A stretch of DNA of 52,681 nucleotides from CAZTHC01 sp964613425 (GTDB taxonomy: Bacteria; Bacillota; Clostridia; TANB77; CAG-508): the NCBI GenBank assembly GCA_964613425.1, contig CAZTHC010000002.1, positions 1 through 52,681 on the forward strand, given 5' to 3'. The translations under genes and the position numbers were made by a program. Shown piece after piece: positions 33,994-42,627 of this stretch. Positions within the stretch are counted from its first letter, which is position 1. Every line of letters starts with the position of its first letter. The notes under the pieces are model-generated. The model was not told the DNA's origin. It was given only the letters and a program-made list of their open reading frames with translations, and made no database searches.

Positions 33994-34977
33994 TTACATA
34001 TAAATATAACATTCTAAATTTTTTCTACCAAACTGTAGTGCTGCACTGTGAGAACTAAAGAATATATCCATCTTATTGTTAGATATTGCTCCCCCTCTAT
34101 CTTGTACTACAAACCATCCACCATTTGGTTTTCCACTTAATGCTGGAACATATATTATTGTTCCCATTGGATAATATCTTCCTGCTGCAACTGTATACCA
34201 TTCAGAAGCTTTTGCTCCTGAAGCAGTTATAGCATTTGTTTTACCACAACAACTTATACATGCACAATATGCAGAAGCATTTAATGTTTTTATTATTGGT
34301 GTTTTACCTGCAACTTTTGCTGAAAGTGTTGCAGCAACATTACCATTAATCCTTGGTTCTGAATATCTAGAAGTTTGTTTTGTTTGTATTTGTACTATTT
34401 TATTTTTTGGTTGCCTTATTACTTCTGAAGATAATTCTACTTTTTCTATCTCTATATCATTTTGATATTTAATTCTATAAGTAACCTTTCTTAAACCATT
34501 CTTACCAGCTTGTATTACCTTATTTGCTGTATCCGTTGAACCGCTTGAAACATCTTTTGTAATAGTTTCAAATGGTATTTCCTCTTCTACAGTTACTATT
34601 TTTTCTGTTATTGGTGCATAACCTTTTAATAAGCTATCTAGTTCTACAGTTTCGTTTTCATTAGATGCAACTGTAGTTTCTAATTTTAAGTCATCTGCTT
34701 TAGAAATTTTTATTGTTTTTTTATCTGTAATTTCTTCTTCTAATGCTGGTACTACCATTTCTTCTGGTAATATTATTATATGATTTTCTTCTAATATTTC
34801 TGAAACTTTAGTTTTTCCTGTTAAAACTGTTATTTCATGATTATTAGCGAATTGTATTTTTACTGAATTTACTTTAGAATTTCCTGCTATAACTCCTATT
34901 CCTAAAAGAAAGATTAATATTACTGCAAGTACTATTATTTTCTTTATGGATACGGAAGCATTTATATTCTTTTTCAT
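33994..34977 (-). CDS. YabE/RpfB-like cell-wall protein with DUF348, G5 and 3D domains
   Basis: 327 residues. A basic N-terminus and membrane span (about 12-31) are followed by DUF348-type ubiquitin-like modules (VKIQFANNHEITVLTGKTKV and EETVASN-like strands) and a G5 domain (EIPFETITKD, KVIQAGKNGLRKVTYRIKY). The C-terminal 3D domain (AYCACISCCGKTNAITASG, TIIYVPALSG, VQDRGGAISNNKMDIFFSSH) carries the three conserved aspartate-type positions of the barrel. Related proteins bind or cleave peptidoglycan. In many Firmicutes the homologue is next to rsmA, but here it is 15 kb away. It has a perfect TTGACA-17-TATAAT promoter. Confidence 0.87.
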   Translation of the reverse strand: MKKNINASVSIKKIIVLAVILIFLLGIGVIAGNSKVNSVKIQFANNHEITVLTGKTKVSEILEENHIIILPEEMVVPALEEEITDKKTIKISKADDLKLETTVASNENETVELDSLLKGYAPITEKIVTVEEEIPFETITKDVSSGSTDTANKVIQAGKNGLRKVTYRIKYQNDIEIEKVELSSEVIRQPKNKIVQIQTKQTSRYSEPRINGNVAATLSAKVAGKTPIIKTLNASAYCACISCCGKTNAITASGAKASEWYTVAAGRYYPMGTIIYVPALSGKPNGGWFVVQDRGGAISNNKMDIFFSSHSAALQFGRKNLECYIYM

Positions 34978-35010
34978 TGCTTTTGTATACCCCCTTTTTG
35001 GTACTTCTCT

Positions 35011-35039
35011 ATTATACTATCATTATCCAAATTTGTCAA
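35011..35039 (-). promoter_or_regulatory. Consensus promoter of the YabE-like gene
   Basis: TTGACA-17-TATAAT on the minus strand, matching the vegetative consensus at every position. Confidence 0.85.
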
Positions 35040-35170
35040 ATTATACTATTATTATATGTGTTGTCCCTTCAAATATGCTTGTTTATTCACACTTTTTATT
35101 TTTTTTTATATTATATATAAGTAATACATATTTTTTTAAATCATATATATTTGTAAAGGAAGTGATTTAT

Positions 35171-35323
35171 TTGAATAATATGGACATGGCGAAATTAATG
35201 TCTATGCTTGCAAAAATGGACAAAAAAGACTTAGAAGAAGGTTTAGCAAAGGCTACAAAAATTTTAAATTCTAAAGATAAAGACAAAATTATTAATAATC
35301 TTAACGATTTAAATAATAAATAA
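35171..35323 (+). CDS. Small helical protein (50 aa), TTG start
   Basis: A Met/Lys-rich helical peptide (AKLMSMLAKMDKKDLEEGLA, IINNLNDLNNK). The TTG at 35171 is 5 bases after AAGGAAGTGA; the first ATG, at 35180, is too far from it. It is the first of three closely spaced plus-strand genes. Function unknown. Confidence 0.6.
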   Translation: MNNMDMAKLMSMLAKMDKKDLEEGLAKATKILNSKDKDKIINNLNDLNNK

Positions 35324-35344
35324 ATTGGAAAGGAAAACAAATCT

Positions 35345-35761
35345 ATGAGTGAGGATTTCTCTGAGATTTTTGAAAAATTTAAAACCATGGTGGACAATGA
35401 TACTATTCCAGATAATGTTAAAGAAGTTTTAAACAATATTAATTCAAACAATAATGAAAACGAAACTACAAATAGTTCCAATTCTTTAAATGATTTATTG
35501 AAAATGTTTTCTTCTAATAATAAAACAGAAGAAAAAGCTTCTAACTCCACAAATAATATAGACATTGAAACAATTCTAAAAATGAAATCTATTATGGAAA
35601 AAATGAACTCTAAGGATGATCCTCGTTCTTCCCTTTTACTTTCGCTAAAACCATATTTAAAAGAAAGTAGAAAAAATAAAATTGAACAATATATTCAACT
35701 ATTTAACATGAGTAAAGTTGTTGATGTTTTTAAACCTACAGGTGGTGATTCTAAAAAATGA
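35345..35761 (+). CDS. Hypothetical protein, Asn/Ser-rich, conserved C-terminal helix
   Basis: 138 residues. A low-complexity Asn/Ser/Thr-rich middle (about 38-75) separates an acidic N-terminus from a C-terminal region (LLLSLKPYLKESRKNKIEQY, followed by IQLFNMSKVVDVFK). That region looks conserved and resembles segments I associate with small clostridial proteins of unknown role. A GGAAAGGA site lies upstream. It overlaps the next gene by ATGA and is clearly in an operon with its two neighbours. Confidence 0.7.
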   Translation: MSEDFSEIFEKFKTMVDNDTIPDNVKEVLNNINSNNNENETTNSSNSLNDLLKMFSSNNKTEEKASNSTNNIDIETILKMKSIMEKMNSKDDPRSSLLLSLKPYLKESRKNKIEQYIQLFNMSKVVDVFKPTGGDSKK

Positions 35762-36084
35762 TGTTTAATTATCCATATTCACGAAGTAGTTATGCTTCTT
35801 ATAGCCCTAGTGACTTCTCTGATGTATATAATAAAGGCTATACTAATTTTAGGAAAAGCAAATATAATAATTATTCGTATGAAATCTCTAAAAAACATCC
35901 AACTTCTAAATTAGAAATTCCAGAAAAAGCTGCAGAGAATAATACAAGGCAATCCTTTCAAATAATGGGAATCACCTTGTATTTTGACGATATATTATTA
36001 ATTTGTTTAATTTTCTTTTTATACAGCGAAGGTATTGAAGATCAGAGTCTCTTTTTATCGCTAATACTTTTACTTTTATCTTAA
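35758..36084 (+). CDS. Hypothetical protein with C-terminal membrane segment
   Basis: 108 residues. The N-terminal 60 residues are polar and Tyr/Ser-rich (YPYSRSSYASYSPSDFSDVY). The rest (FDDILLICLIFFLYSEG, SLFLSLILLLLS) is one hydrophobic hairpin ending at the stop. It is the last gene of the three-gene unit and is translationally coupled by an ATGA overlap. Its end overlaps the end of the convergent tatD by 4 bases. Family not recognised. Confidence 0.65.
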   Translation: MMFNYPYSRSSYASYSPSDFSDVYNKGYTNFRKSKYNNYSYEISKKHPTSKLEIPEKAAENNTRQSFQIMGITLYFDDILLICLIFFLYSEGIEDQSLFLSLILLLLS

Positions 36085-36845
36085 ATATTGTATATTTTTT
36101 TAGCATTCTCATATGTTATTTTTGCAATTTCTTGTATTGATAAGTTCTTTACAGAAGCTATTCTTTCTGCAATATATTTAACATTAATTGGATTGTTTCT
36201 AGTTCCCCTAAATGGCTCTGGTGAAAGATATGGAGAGTCTGTTTCTATTAATAGTTTATCCATTGGAATAATTTCTAACACTTCTTCTACATTCTTAGAA
36301 TTCTTAAATGTTATTGGACCAGCAAATGAAATATAATATCCTAAGTTTAACGCTTGTTTCACTAAATCTACATTTAGTGGGCAGCAATGAAGAATTCCTT
36401 TCTTGTTGCAAATGGTGCTTTTAATTATGTCCAAAGTGTCATACATTGCATCTCTATTGTGTATTACTATTGGTAAATTCATTTTATTTGCTAATTCTAT
36501 TTGCTTAACAAATGCACTTTTTTGTTCTTCTTTATTTTCTTTATTCCAGTAATAATCTAAACCTATTTCTCCTATTGCAACAACTTTTCTATTTTTTGCT
36601 AGTTCCTCAATTTGTTTGATATCTTCTTCAAAATTCTCTGTAATCTCACCTGGATGAATACCTACAGTAGCATATATAAAATCATGTTCATTTGCTATTT
36701 TTATAGATTCTTTTGAGCCTTGTACACTATAGCCTACATTTACTATTCTTGTAATATTTTCTTTATATGCCAACTTAATCATTTCTTCTCTGTCTTCATT
36801 AAATTTTTCATCATTATAATGTGCATGCGTATCAAAAAATTCCAT
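36081..36845 (-). CDS. tatD: TatD-family metal-dependent DNase
   Basis: 254 residues, normal length. Metal ligands are visible in FFDTHAHYND (HxH), VAIGEIGLDYYW (E), PIVIHNRD (H), GILHCCP (H) and LIETDSPYLSP (D). TatD proteins are cytoplasmic 3'-5' exonucleases or deoxyribonucleases of the TIM-barrel amidohydrolase fold. The ATG at 36845, preceded by GGAGAATA, starts right after the acpS stop codon; the longer frame upstream lies inside acpS. The two genes form an operon. Confidence 0.92.
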   Translation of the reverse strand: MEFFDTHAHYNDEKFNEDREEMIKLAYKENITRIVNVGYSVQGSKESIKIANEHDFIYATVGIHPGEITENFEEDIKQIEELAKNRKVVAIGEIGLDYYWNKENKEEQKSAFVKQIELANKMNLPIVIHNRDAMYDTLDIIKSTICNKKGILHCCPLNVDLVKQALNLGYYISFAGPITFKNSKNVEEVLEIIPMDKLLIETDSPYLSPEPFRGTRNNPINVKYIAERIASVKNLSIQEIAKITYENAKKIYNI

Positions 36846-36847
36846 GT

Positions 36848-37219
36848 TTATTCTCCTATTATAGCTATAGCAACTGCTACAGCATATTCTTTGCAATGAG
36901 ATATGCTCAAATCTATATTTTGAAGTTTCTCTATGTTTTTATTTAGTATAGAAACATATGGTTTTCCTGTATTATCATTTTTTATTTCTATATCTTTCCA
37001 TGAAATACCGTTTATATTTAGAGTTGAAATTGCCTTGAAAACAGCCTCTTTACTTGCGAATCTGGCAGCATAATGCTGGTATTTTACATTGTTCTTACTT
37101 TCGCAATATTCTATTTCTGCTAAAGTATATATTTTATTAATAAACTTATCTCCAGTTTTTTCTATACTTTCCTTAATTCTAGATATTTCTATAATATCTG
37201 TTCCACAAAATGTTTGCAT
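36848..37219 (-). CDS. acpS: Holo-[acyl-carrier-protein] synthase
   Basis: 123 residues. FCGTDIIEISRIKES has the Mg-binding aspartate and RFASKEAVFKAI the catalytic E/K of the 4'-phosphopantetheinyl transferase family. It transfers phosphopantetheine from CoA to acyl carrier protein. An ATG at 37219 fits the AGGAG site; the GTG two codons upstream overlaps that site. It is the first gene of the acpS-tatD unit. Confidence 0.93.
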   Translation of the reverse strand: MQTFCGTDIIEISRIKESIEKTGDKFINKIYTLAEIEYCESKNNVKYQHYAARFASKEAVFKAISTLNINGISWKDIEIKNDNTGKPYVSILNKNIEKLQNIDLSISHCKEYAVAVAIAIIGE

Positions 37220-37266
37220 TTTCACTCCTATTTTTATTCAATATGTTTATTTCTTGCGATACATTA

Positions 37267-37346
37267 GCCAAACGCAGGTGATATATTTTTCTTTTCGAGC
37301 AACGAGGAGAAAAGAAAATATATTATCACCGACGAGATTTGGCGGA
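37267..37346. repeat. 80-bp long palindromic repeat, second full copy
   Basis: It differs from the copy at 10411-10490 at only one or two positions: GCCAAACG, GGTGATATATTTTTC, central GAGCAACGAGGA, then the inverse arms and TTTGGCGGA. It lies about 48 bases upstream of acpS. Confidence 0.85.
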
Positions 37347-37367
37347 CTGCTTAATCATTTTATTTTT

Positions 37368-37391
37368 GGGGCGTATACAATACGCCCCTAC
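37368..37391 (-). repeat. REP-like GTAG hairpin (GGGCGTAT family)
   Basis: GGGGCGTATAC...AATACGCCCC followed by TACGGTTTGC. It lies 21 bases after the 80-bp repeat, the same composite as at 27261-27334. Confidence 0.65.
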
Positions 37392-37407
37392 GGTTTGCAC
37401 TATGTTT

Positions 37408-38646
37408 TTATTTTATTATAAACATCATTGTAAGATTTACTATATTTAAAATCAATGATGCTGCAAGTATTGTAACAATTGCCTTATTTACGTTCTTACC
37501 TTTTTCTATGTTTGCTTCCTTATATAAAACATCATATTTGTTTTTGGTTTCCTTATATAATTCTTCTAATTCAAAAGTTTCTTTCCATTTTTGGTAAATT
37601 GCTGTACAGGTTTCGTCATGCGTTATTTCTTTAGACCACATAGTTTTTGTAAACTCTGCAAATTTCTTTTGGGCCTTTTCTATACTTCTACTATTTGCTA
37701 ATTCTTTGCCTAACTGTTTTAAATATATTTTTTGGTATAACCCCAATATTAAAGTATAAAAATATTGTGTCTCATACATATATGGCAATTTAGTATAATT
37801 AAAAATATCTACATCTGATGAAATAATGGCTCCACCTAATTTTGTAAATCCATACCTTGAATATTGCCATTTATCTATTACTTTTGCCTTATCTTTTCTC
37901 TCTTCTTGTGAGAAATCCGAATTATATTTGTTTGGTAGAACATTTACTAACTTCAAAAAATCGTTTTCTATATTTGAAAAATTATTTGTCTCATTCCAGT
38001 CTTTTGAATCAATACAAACATATGTATATGTGAAAAATTTCTGGTTATATAAGTCTTCTTTTCTATTTGTTCCTGTTAACTCATAAATAAATTCTGGTAG
38101 TTCTTTTATATCTTTAAAAATATCTGCTTGTATTTTAATATTTTCATATTCTCTTAAATTTGAAAATTCTGAGTTTGTTTCTCGAAACATATAATTGAAA
38201 TTTAACAAATCTGAAAAATTTTTATTTTCCTCTATATTTGTTTTTAAGCATAAAAAGCAAACTCCAGTATTGAAACATATTATTTCTATTTTTTCTATTT
38301 TAAAAAATATTCCGCTTTTTTCACCCATTTTTCCGTGCATTTTGTCTGGCAATTCATATTCAAATATTGAGCAACTATGTTTAGATATGAGCATAGACCT
38401 CATTTTTGTATCTATCTCGCTAATTTTTTGAATCTTTTCTTTCGTAAAATTAAAACTTGGAAATAAAAATTCTCTTGTATTTTGTACAAAATATGTGTAT
38501 AGCTCAAAATCTCTTTCTTTTTCAAAAATCTTTAATTTGATTTTTTTATTTTTCAATAATTTTAAAATATACTTATCATATTTTTCTGGTTGTACATAAA
38601 ATGGATGTATAAAATACGTATATTGATAATTTGTTTTTAATTCCAT
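37408..38646 (-). CDS. Hypothetical protein with C-terminal membrane anchor
   Basis: 412 residues. A large soluble region with many aromatic residues (YQYTYFIHPFYVQPEKYDKY, RFGFTKLGG-like segment RYGFTKLGGAIISSD) is followed by a coiled-coil stretch (WKETFELEELYKETKNKYD) and a final membrane span (AIVTILAASLILNIVNLTMM). The arrangement recalls CorA-like topology, but the GMN motif is absent, so I do not assign it. It follows the WG-repeat gene by 14 bases and is probably in one transcript with it. Confidence 0.65.
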   Translation of the reverse strand: MELKTNYQYTYFIHPFYVQPEKYDKYILKLLKNKKIKLKIFEKERDFELYTYFVQNTREFLFPSFNFTKEKIQKISEIDTKMRSMLISKHSCSIFEYELPDKMHGKMGEKSGIFFKIEKIEIICFNTGVCFLCLKTNIEENKNFSDLLNFNYMFRETNSEFSNLREYENIKIQADIFKDIKELPEFIYELTGTNRKEDLYNQKFFTYTYVCIDSKDWNETNNFSNIENDFLKLVNVLPNKYNSDFSQEERKDKAKVIDKWQYSRYGFTKLGGAIISSDVDIFNYTKLPYMYETQYFYTLILGLYQKIYLKQLGKELANSRSIEKAQKKFAEFTKTMWSKEITHDETCTAIYQKWKETFELEELYKETKNKYDVLYKEANIEKGKNVNKAIVTILAASLILNIVNLTMMFIIK

Positions 38647-38660
38647 ATTTTTTGCCCCTT

Positions 38661-40166
38661 TTACTTAATATAATATACTCCGTTATCTTCTAAATGCCAT
38701 TGTCCAATAAAGTCTGTAAATATGCTATTATCTAGGTTTATACTTGGTGTTACTATCTCTTTTCCTATTTTATCTAAACATCCCCAAACTCCATCTTTTT
38801 TTACTGCACAATATCCATATTTGTTTTGTTCTGTTGCATCATCATAAATGTAGTCTACTACTACATTTCCAGATTTATTTACATATCCATATTTTCCATC
38901 TTTTTTACTTAAGAACAAGTTATTTGATGTAAGTAAATCTATATTTGTTTTTTCTTCAAATTTTAAGTTAAAATACTTATATTCGTTGTTTATTCTTGCT
39001 TTTATAAATCCCTTTTCTACATTTACTTGGCAAACTGTTCCCACAAATTTTTCTTCCAACTTGCTTGTGTATACAATAGTTTCTGTTTCTACTTTTTGTG
39101 CTTCTATGAAATCCGCATCTTCTCTATATATCATACTTATATATTCAAATTTTAATATTTCAGTATTAGATAAGTTTATAACTCCATATTTATTATCTTT
39201 TTTAGCAATATAGTTTTCATTAGAAATATATTCTAAATAATCGTATTGATATGGAATTTTTTCTTCTCCTGTTTTTGTTATAACTCCATACTTGCTATCT
39301 TTTTTTGCTACTATGTTCTCGAAATTAGCTTCTACAATTTCTGTAAAACCTTCTTCTAATATAACTGAATTATCTTTTCCAATTAGTTTCCATTTTCCAT
39401 CTTTTTTAGCAGCATACATTTCACTACTATTAATATATTTTACTTCATCATATTCTGTTTCTAGTATTTTAGCTTCATTTATACTCACAATTCCGTATTT
39501 ATTTTCCTCGTTTACAACAATGTAGCCGTTTCTATAATCTTGTCCTAATTTTAATATATTTTTATATTCTGGTTTAACTATTATTTGTCCAACAGTATTT
39601 ACAATTCCTACTTTATTATCTTTTCTAACTAATAAACTATTTGTTACACCTTTTAGTGTTGTTATTTCATCATATTCACAATTTAATAATTTCTCACCTT
39701 TGAAATTGATTAAACCATATTTCCCATTTTGTTTTACTCTTAAAGCATTATCTTCATACCAAATATCTGCTGTGTTTTCATAATTATCTAATGCTTCTAC
39801 TTTTTCATATTCTTTAAAAATTTCTTTATTATTCTCATCTATTACTCTTGTTGTATATTCTCCTGTTTCGTCGTTTATACTAGATACACATAAAAATACA
39901 GGTTTTGACTGATTTGGAACAACAATCATTTCCTCATATATTGGTTGTATAACAACTTCCCCATTACTGTTTATTACTCCCCATCTTTCGTTTTCACATA
40001 TTGTAAAGTAATTTTTAGAACTTAATTTTCCGTTCTCATTATTATTAAAAATTAACTTTCCTACAGAAATTATAATCATTATAATTACTGCCATTGCAAC
40101 TATTGCACCAATAACTTTTTTAATATTCAATTTTGGTTCATTTTCATATCTTTTTCCTTTACTCAT
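38661..40166 (-). CDS. Membrane-anchored WG-repeat protein
   Basis: 501 residues. One membrane span (about 17-39) is followed by some ten WG/KWG-type repeats of about 45 residues, with the pattern 'GKYGVIN..G...i...Yd.i' (KYGLINFKGEKLLNCEYDEI, KVGIVNTVGQIIVKPEY, KYGYVNKSGNVVVDYIYD). WG repeats are beta-hairpin modules of unknown binding function, found on the outside of many gut Firmicutes. The start at 40166 follows TTGGAGG, ruling out the slightly longer frame. Confidence 0.88.
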   Translation of the reverse strand: MSKGKRYENEPKLNIKKVIGAIVAMAVIIMIIISVGKLIFNNNENGKLSSKNYFTICENERWGVINSNGEVVIQPIYEEMIVVPNQSKPVFLCVSSINDETGEYTTRVIDENNKEIFKEYEKVEALDNYENTADIWYEDNALRVKQNGKYGLINFKGEKLLNCEYDEITTLKGVTNSLLVRKDNKVGIVNTVGQIIVKPEYKNILKLGQDYRNGYIVVNEENKYGIVSINEAKILETEYDEVKYINSSEMYAAKKDGKWKLIGKDNSVILEEGFTEIVEANFENIVAKKDSKYGVITKTGEEKIPYQYDYLEYISNENYIAKKDNKYGVINLSNTEILKFEYISMIYREDADFIEAQKVETETIVYTSKLEEKFVGTVCQVNVEKGFIKARINNEYKYFNLKFEEKTNIDLLTSNNLFLSKKDGKYGYVNKSGNVVVDYIYDDATEQNKYGYCAVKKDGVWGCLDKIGKEIVTPSINLDNSIFTDFIGQWHLEDNGVYYIK

Positions 40167-40244
40167 AAAAACCTCCAACAGTTTTATTTTTCACGTATAC
40201 TATATCACATTTTTTATGTTAAATACAAGTATTTAATATGTTTT

Positions 40245-41045
40245 TTAAAATGGTAATAATAATCGTAACTTAAACTTCCACAAAGATGTATTATATGAAA
40301 AATTTAATCTTGGTATTTCGTAGTTTTTATCTTCTCTTGTTGCTTTCCTATATTCTTTTTTAGTTGGGCCAAATAAAAAAGCCAATTCATAATCATTTTC
40401 TCTTAAAGCCTCTTCCATTTTTTTGTTTTTATCCCCAAATGGATATGCATAAAATTTAGTATCTTTAATTTGTTTTTTAAATGTCTTTAAGTCATCACTT
40501 AATTCTTCTTTTTTTCTTTTTTCAACTAAACCGTGATCATGTAAATTATATGAATGTGAATGAAATTCTATATTAGGATATTCATTTTTACATTTCAAAA
40601 TTAACTCTTTTGAAATGTAATCCGTAAGACTACCGTTCCATTCGCTCTTTCCGTTTTCTATATATGCACCTGCTAGAAATACAGTTGCATTCATATTATA
40701 TTTCTTTAATATTGGAAATGCATATTGATAATTTGATAGTTTTCCATCGTCAAAAGTTATAAGCACACTTTTAAATGGTACTGAAATTTCACCTTTTTTC
40801 CATTTATAAAATTCTTCCATTGTTAGAGATTTATAATTATTCTTTGCTAAATATGATATTTGTTCTTCAAATGCATCTGTAGTAATTGTCCAAGTTTCCT
40901 CTGATGGAGTGTTTTCAATATCTTTTACTGTTCCAACATTATGATATGTTAATACAGAAACTCTTGGTTTACTATATAAAATTATAATTGTTGCAATTAT
41001 TATAACTAAAATTATTGTTATAATTATTAAAATTTTCTTTTTCAT
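40245..41045 (-). CDS. Membrane-anchored polysaccharide deacetylase (NodB domain)
   Basis: 266 residues. N-terminal membrane span (about 4-25), then the NodB homology domain: LTYHNVG, LITFDDGKLSNYQY (motif 1, catalytic D-D), FHSHSYNLHDHG (motif 2, HxxxH zinc ligands) and FYAYPFGDKN (motif 3). Such enzymes remove N-acetyl groups from peptidoglycan or surface glycans outside the membrane. A GGAGAGA site supports the start. Substrate not determinable. Confidence 0.9.
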   Translation of the reverse strand: MKKKILIIITIILVIIIATIIILYSKPRVSVLTYHNVGTVKDIENTPSEETWTITTDAFEEQISYLAKNNYKSLTMEEFYKWKKGEISVPFKSVLITFDDGKLSNYQYAFPILKKYNMNATVFLAGAYIENGKSEWNGSLTDYISKELILKCKNEYPNIEFHSHSYNLHDHGLVEKRKKEELSDDLKTFKKQIKDTKFYAYPFGDKNKKMEEALRENDYELAFLFGPTKKEYRKATREDKNYEIPRLNFSYNTSLWKFKLRLLLPF

Positions 41046-41066
41046 AATTTTTCTCTCCTTATTTGC

Positions 41067-41095
41067 GGGTCGTCGAGGACGCCGACCCCCCTACA
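41067..41095 (-). repeat. REP-like GTAG hairpin (GGGTCGTC family)
   Basis: GGGTCGTCGAGGACGCCGAC with CCCCC and CTACAATTTGCA. Together with the next element it occupies the gap upstream of the deacetylase gene. Confidence 0.65.
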
Positions 41096-41123
41096 ATTTG
41101 CATTGTGTTTGCAATTTCATTTT

Positions 41124-41147
41124 GGGCGTATACAATACGCCCCTACA
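41124..41147 (-). repeat. REP-like GTAG hairpin (GGGCGTAT family)
   Basis: GGGCGTATAC...AATACGCCC followed by CTACATG, 28 bases from the previous element. Confidence 0.65.
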
Positions 41148-41227
41148 TGTTATTTACAAATATCAGTCATTTTCTCATAATTTTTGTTTCTCTTCATATA
41201 ATTAATTAAATATTCATGGAGGTTTTT

Positions 41228-41686
41228 ATGATTGATTTAAAGAAACTTATATTTTCTATTGCTATTCCACTTTTGTTTGGATTTGTAGGTTATTTGCTTG
41301 GTGGAGATAACAGTATTTATTCTACTATTGTAACACCTGTTTTTGCGCCACCTAGCATTATTTTTCCTATTGTATGGACTATTTTGTATATATTAATGGG
41401 CATATCTTTTTATATAATAAGCACCTCTAACAGTAATGATATCAGCGAAGCAAACACTATTTATTACCTTCAACTTGTTGTAAATGCCTTGTGGCCATTA
41501 TTCTTTTTTAGATTTAATTTGTTCTTAATTTCATTTTTCTGGATTCTTTTGTTAATTGCTTTAGTTGCATATATGATTTATTTATTTTATAAAATTAAAC
41601 CCATTGCTGCATTTCTGCAAATTCCATATTTGTTATGGCTAATTTTTGCTAGCATTCTCAACTTTGCTATTTTTGTACTTAATTAA
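41228..41686 (+). CDS. TspO/MBR family membrane protein
   Basis: 152 residues, five membrane spans. PVFAPPSIIFPIVWTILYIL (the P-P-x-x-x-F-P-x-V-W-T signature) with a following YYLQLVVNALWPLFFF match the tryptophan-rich sensory protein/peripheral benzodiazepine receptor family, which bind porphyrins and related ligands. GGAGG 5 bases before the ATG at 41228 defines the start. It ends directly against the convergent transporter gene with no terminator between. Confidence 0.88.
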   Translation: MIDLKKLIFSIAIPLLFGFVGYLLGGDNSIYSTIVTPVFAPPSIIFPIVWTILYILMGISFYIISTSNSNDISEANTIYYLQLVVNALWPLFFFRFNLFLISFFWILLLIALVAYMIYLFYKIKPIAAFLQIPYLLWLIFASILNFAIFVLN

Positions 41687-42580
41687 TTATTCAATTGATA
41701 ATATTACTAAACTTATTATAATAAGTGCTATTAACATATACTGCTTTTTGTTTAATTTTTCTTTTAAAAATATTCGTGACAATATTAAAGAAACAATACT
41801 ATATGCCGCTATAAATGGGGAAGCTAACGCCGCTTCTCCAAATGCAAATGTATATATGTATGTATATTGCCCTGCTGTTTCTATTAAAGTTCCAATTAAC
41901 TTTTTATCTAGTAAATTTGAAATTTGTTTAATTTCAAATTTTTTCTTCTCTTTTCTATTCTTAATTTTTAATAACACAAATGAACCTATTCCTATTACAC
42001 AGTAAATAAACGAAAATGCAATAATAAGTTGCTCCGCGCTCAAAGTTTCATCTAATGTATAATCGTCTAAAAATGAACCTATTCCGTCTAACAACCAATA
42101 TCCTAATGCAAATAGAATTCCGGCTATATACTTTTTGGAACTTTTAATTTTATCTGATTCATTAATTTCTGACTTATTAATTGATAATAAAATAATCCCT
42201 ACAACAATCGCTACTACTGATACTATTTGGATTATACTTAATTCTTGTTTTAATAAAATTACACATAATAAACAAGTTATAGCACAAGATGAATTTTGCA
42301 ATGGTGAAATTATTGATATTTTCACAAGCCTCATTGCTTTATATGTAAGAAACATTGATGTTATAAATATTATAGAAACTGGTAAATAAGTTAATATAAC
42401 CTTTAAATTCATTTCTGTCTGTGTAATTAGCATAAATGCTGTTGCACAAACGCCTAAAATTATTCCATTGTATGATATAAGTTTTAAAACACTATCTGGT
42501 TCTTTGTTTGATACACTTTTGAAAATTGTTTCTGAAGTACCCCATAAAATTACTGTAATTACTGCAAATATAATCCACAT
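41687..42580 (-). CDS. EamA/DMT-superfamily transporter
   Basis: 297 residues with about ten hydrophobic helices in two repeats of five. The N-terminal WIIFAVITVILWGTSETIFK and the segments CAITCLLCVILLKQELSIIQ and AYSIVSLILSRIFLKEKLNK are typical EamA half-repeat ends. Likely export or import of a small metabolite; the substrate is unknown. Only a weak ribosome binding site (GAAGAGA) precedes the ATG. Confidence 0.87.
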   Translation of the reverse strand: MWIIFAVITVILWGTSETIFKSVSNKEPDSVLKLISYNGIILGVCATAFMLITQTEMNLKVILTYLPVSIIFITSMFLTYKAMRLVKISIISPLQNSSCAITCLLCVILLKQELSIIQIVSVVAIVVGIILLSINKSEINESDKIKSSKKYIAGILFALGYWLLDGIGSFLDDYTLDETLSAEQLIIAFSFIYCVIGIGSFVLLKIKNRKEKKKFEIKQISNLLDKKLIGTLIETAGQYTYIYTFAFGEAALASPFIAAYSIVSLILSRIFLKEKLNKKQYMLIALIIISLVILSIE

Positions 42581-42627
42581 TTCTTATCTCTTCTTTCGTA
42601 TAAATATATTTCTTGCATATTATAACA

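Noticed and set aside
37408..38646. CorA-type Mg transporter
   Set aside because: It has a C-terminal membrane end but no GMN motif and only one clear span.
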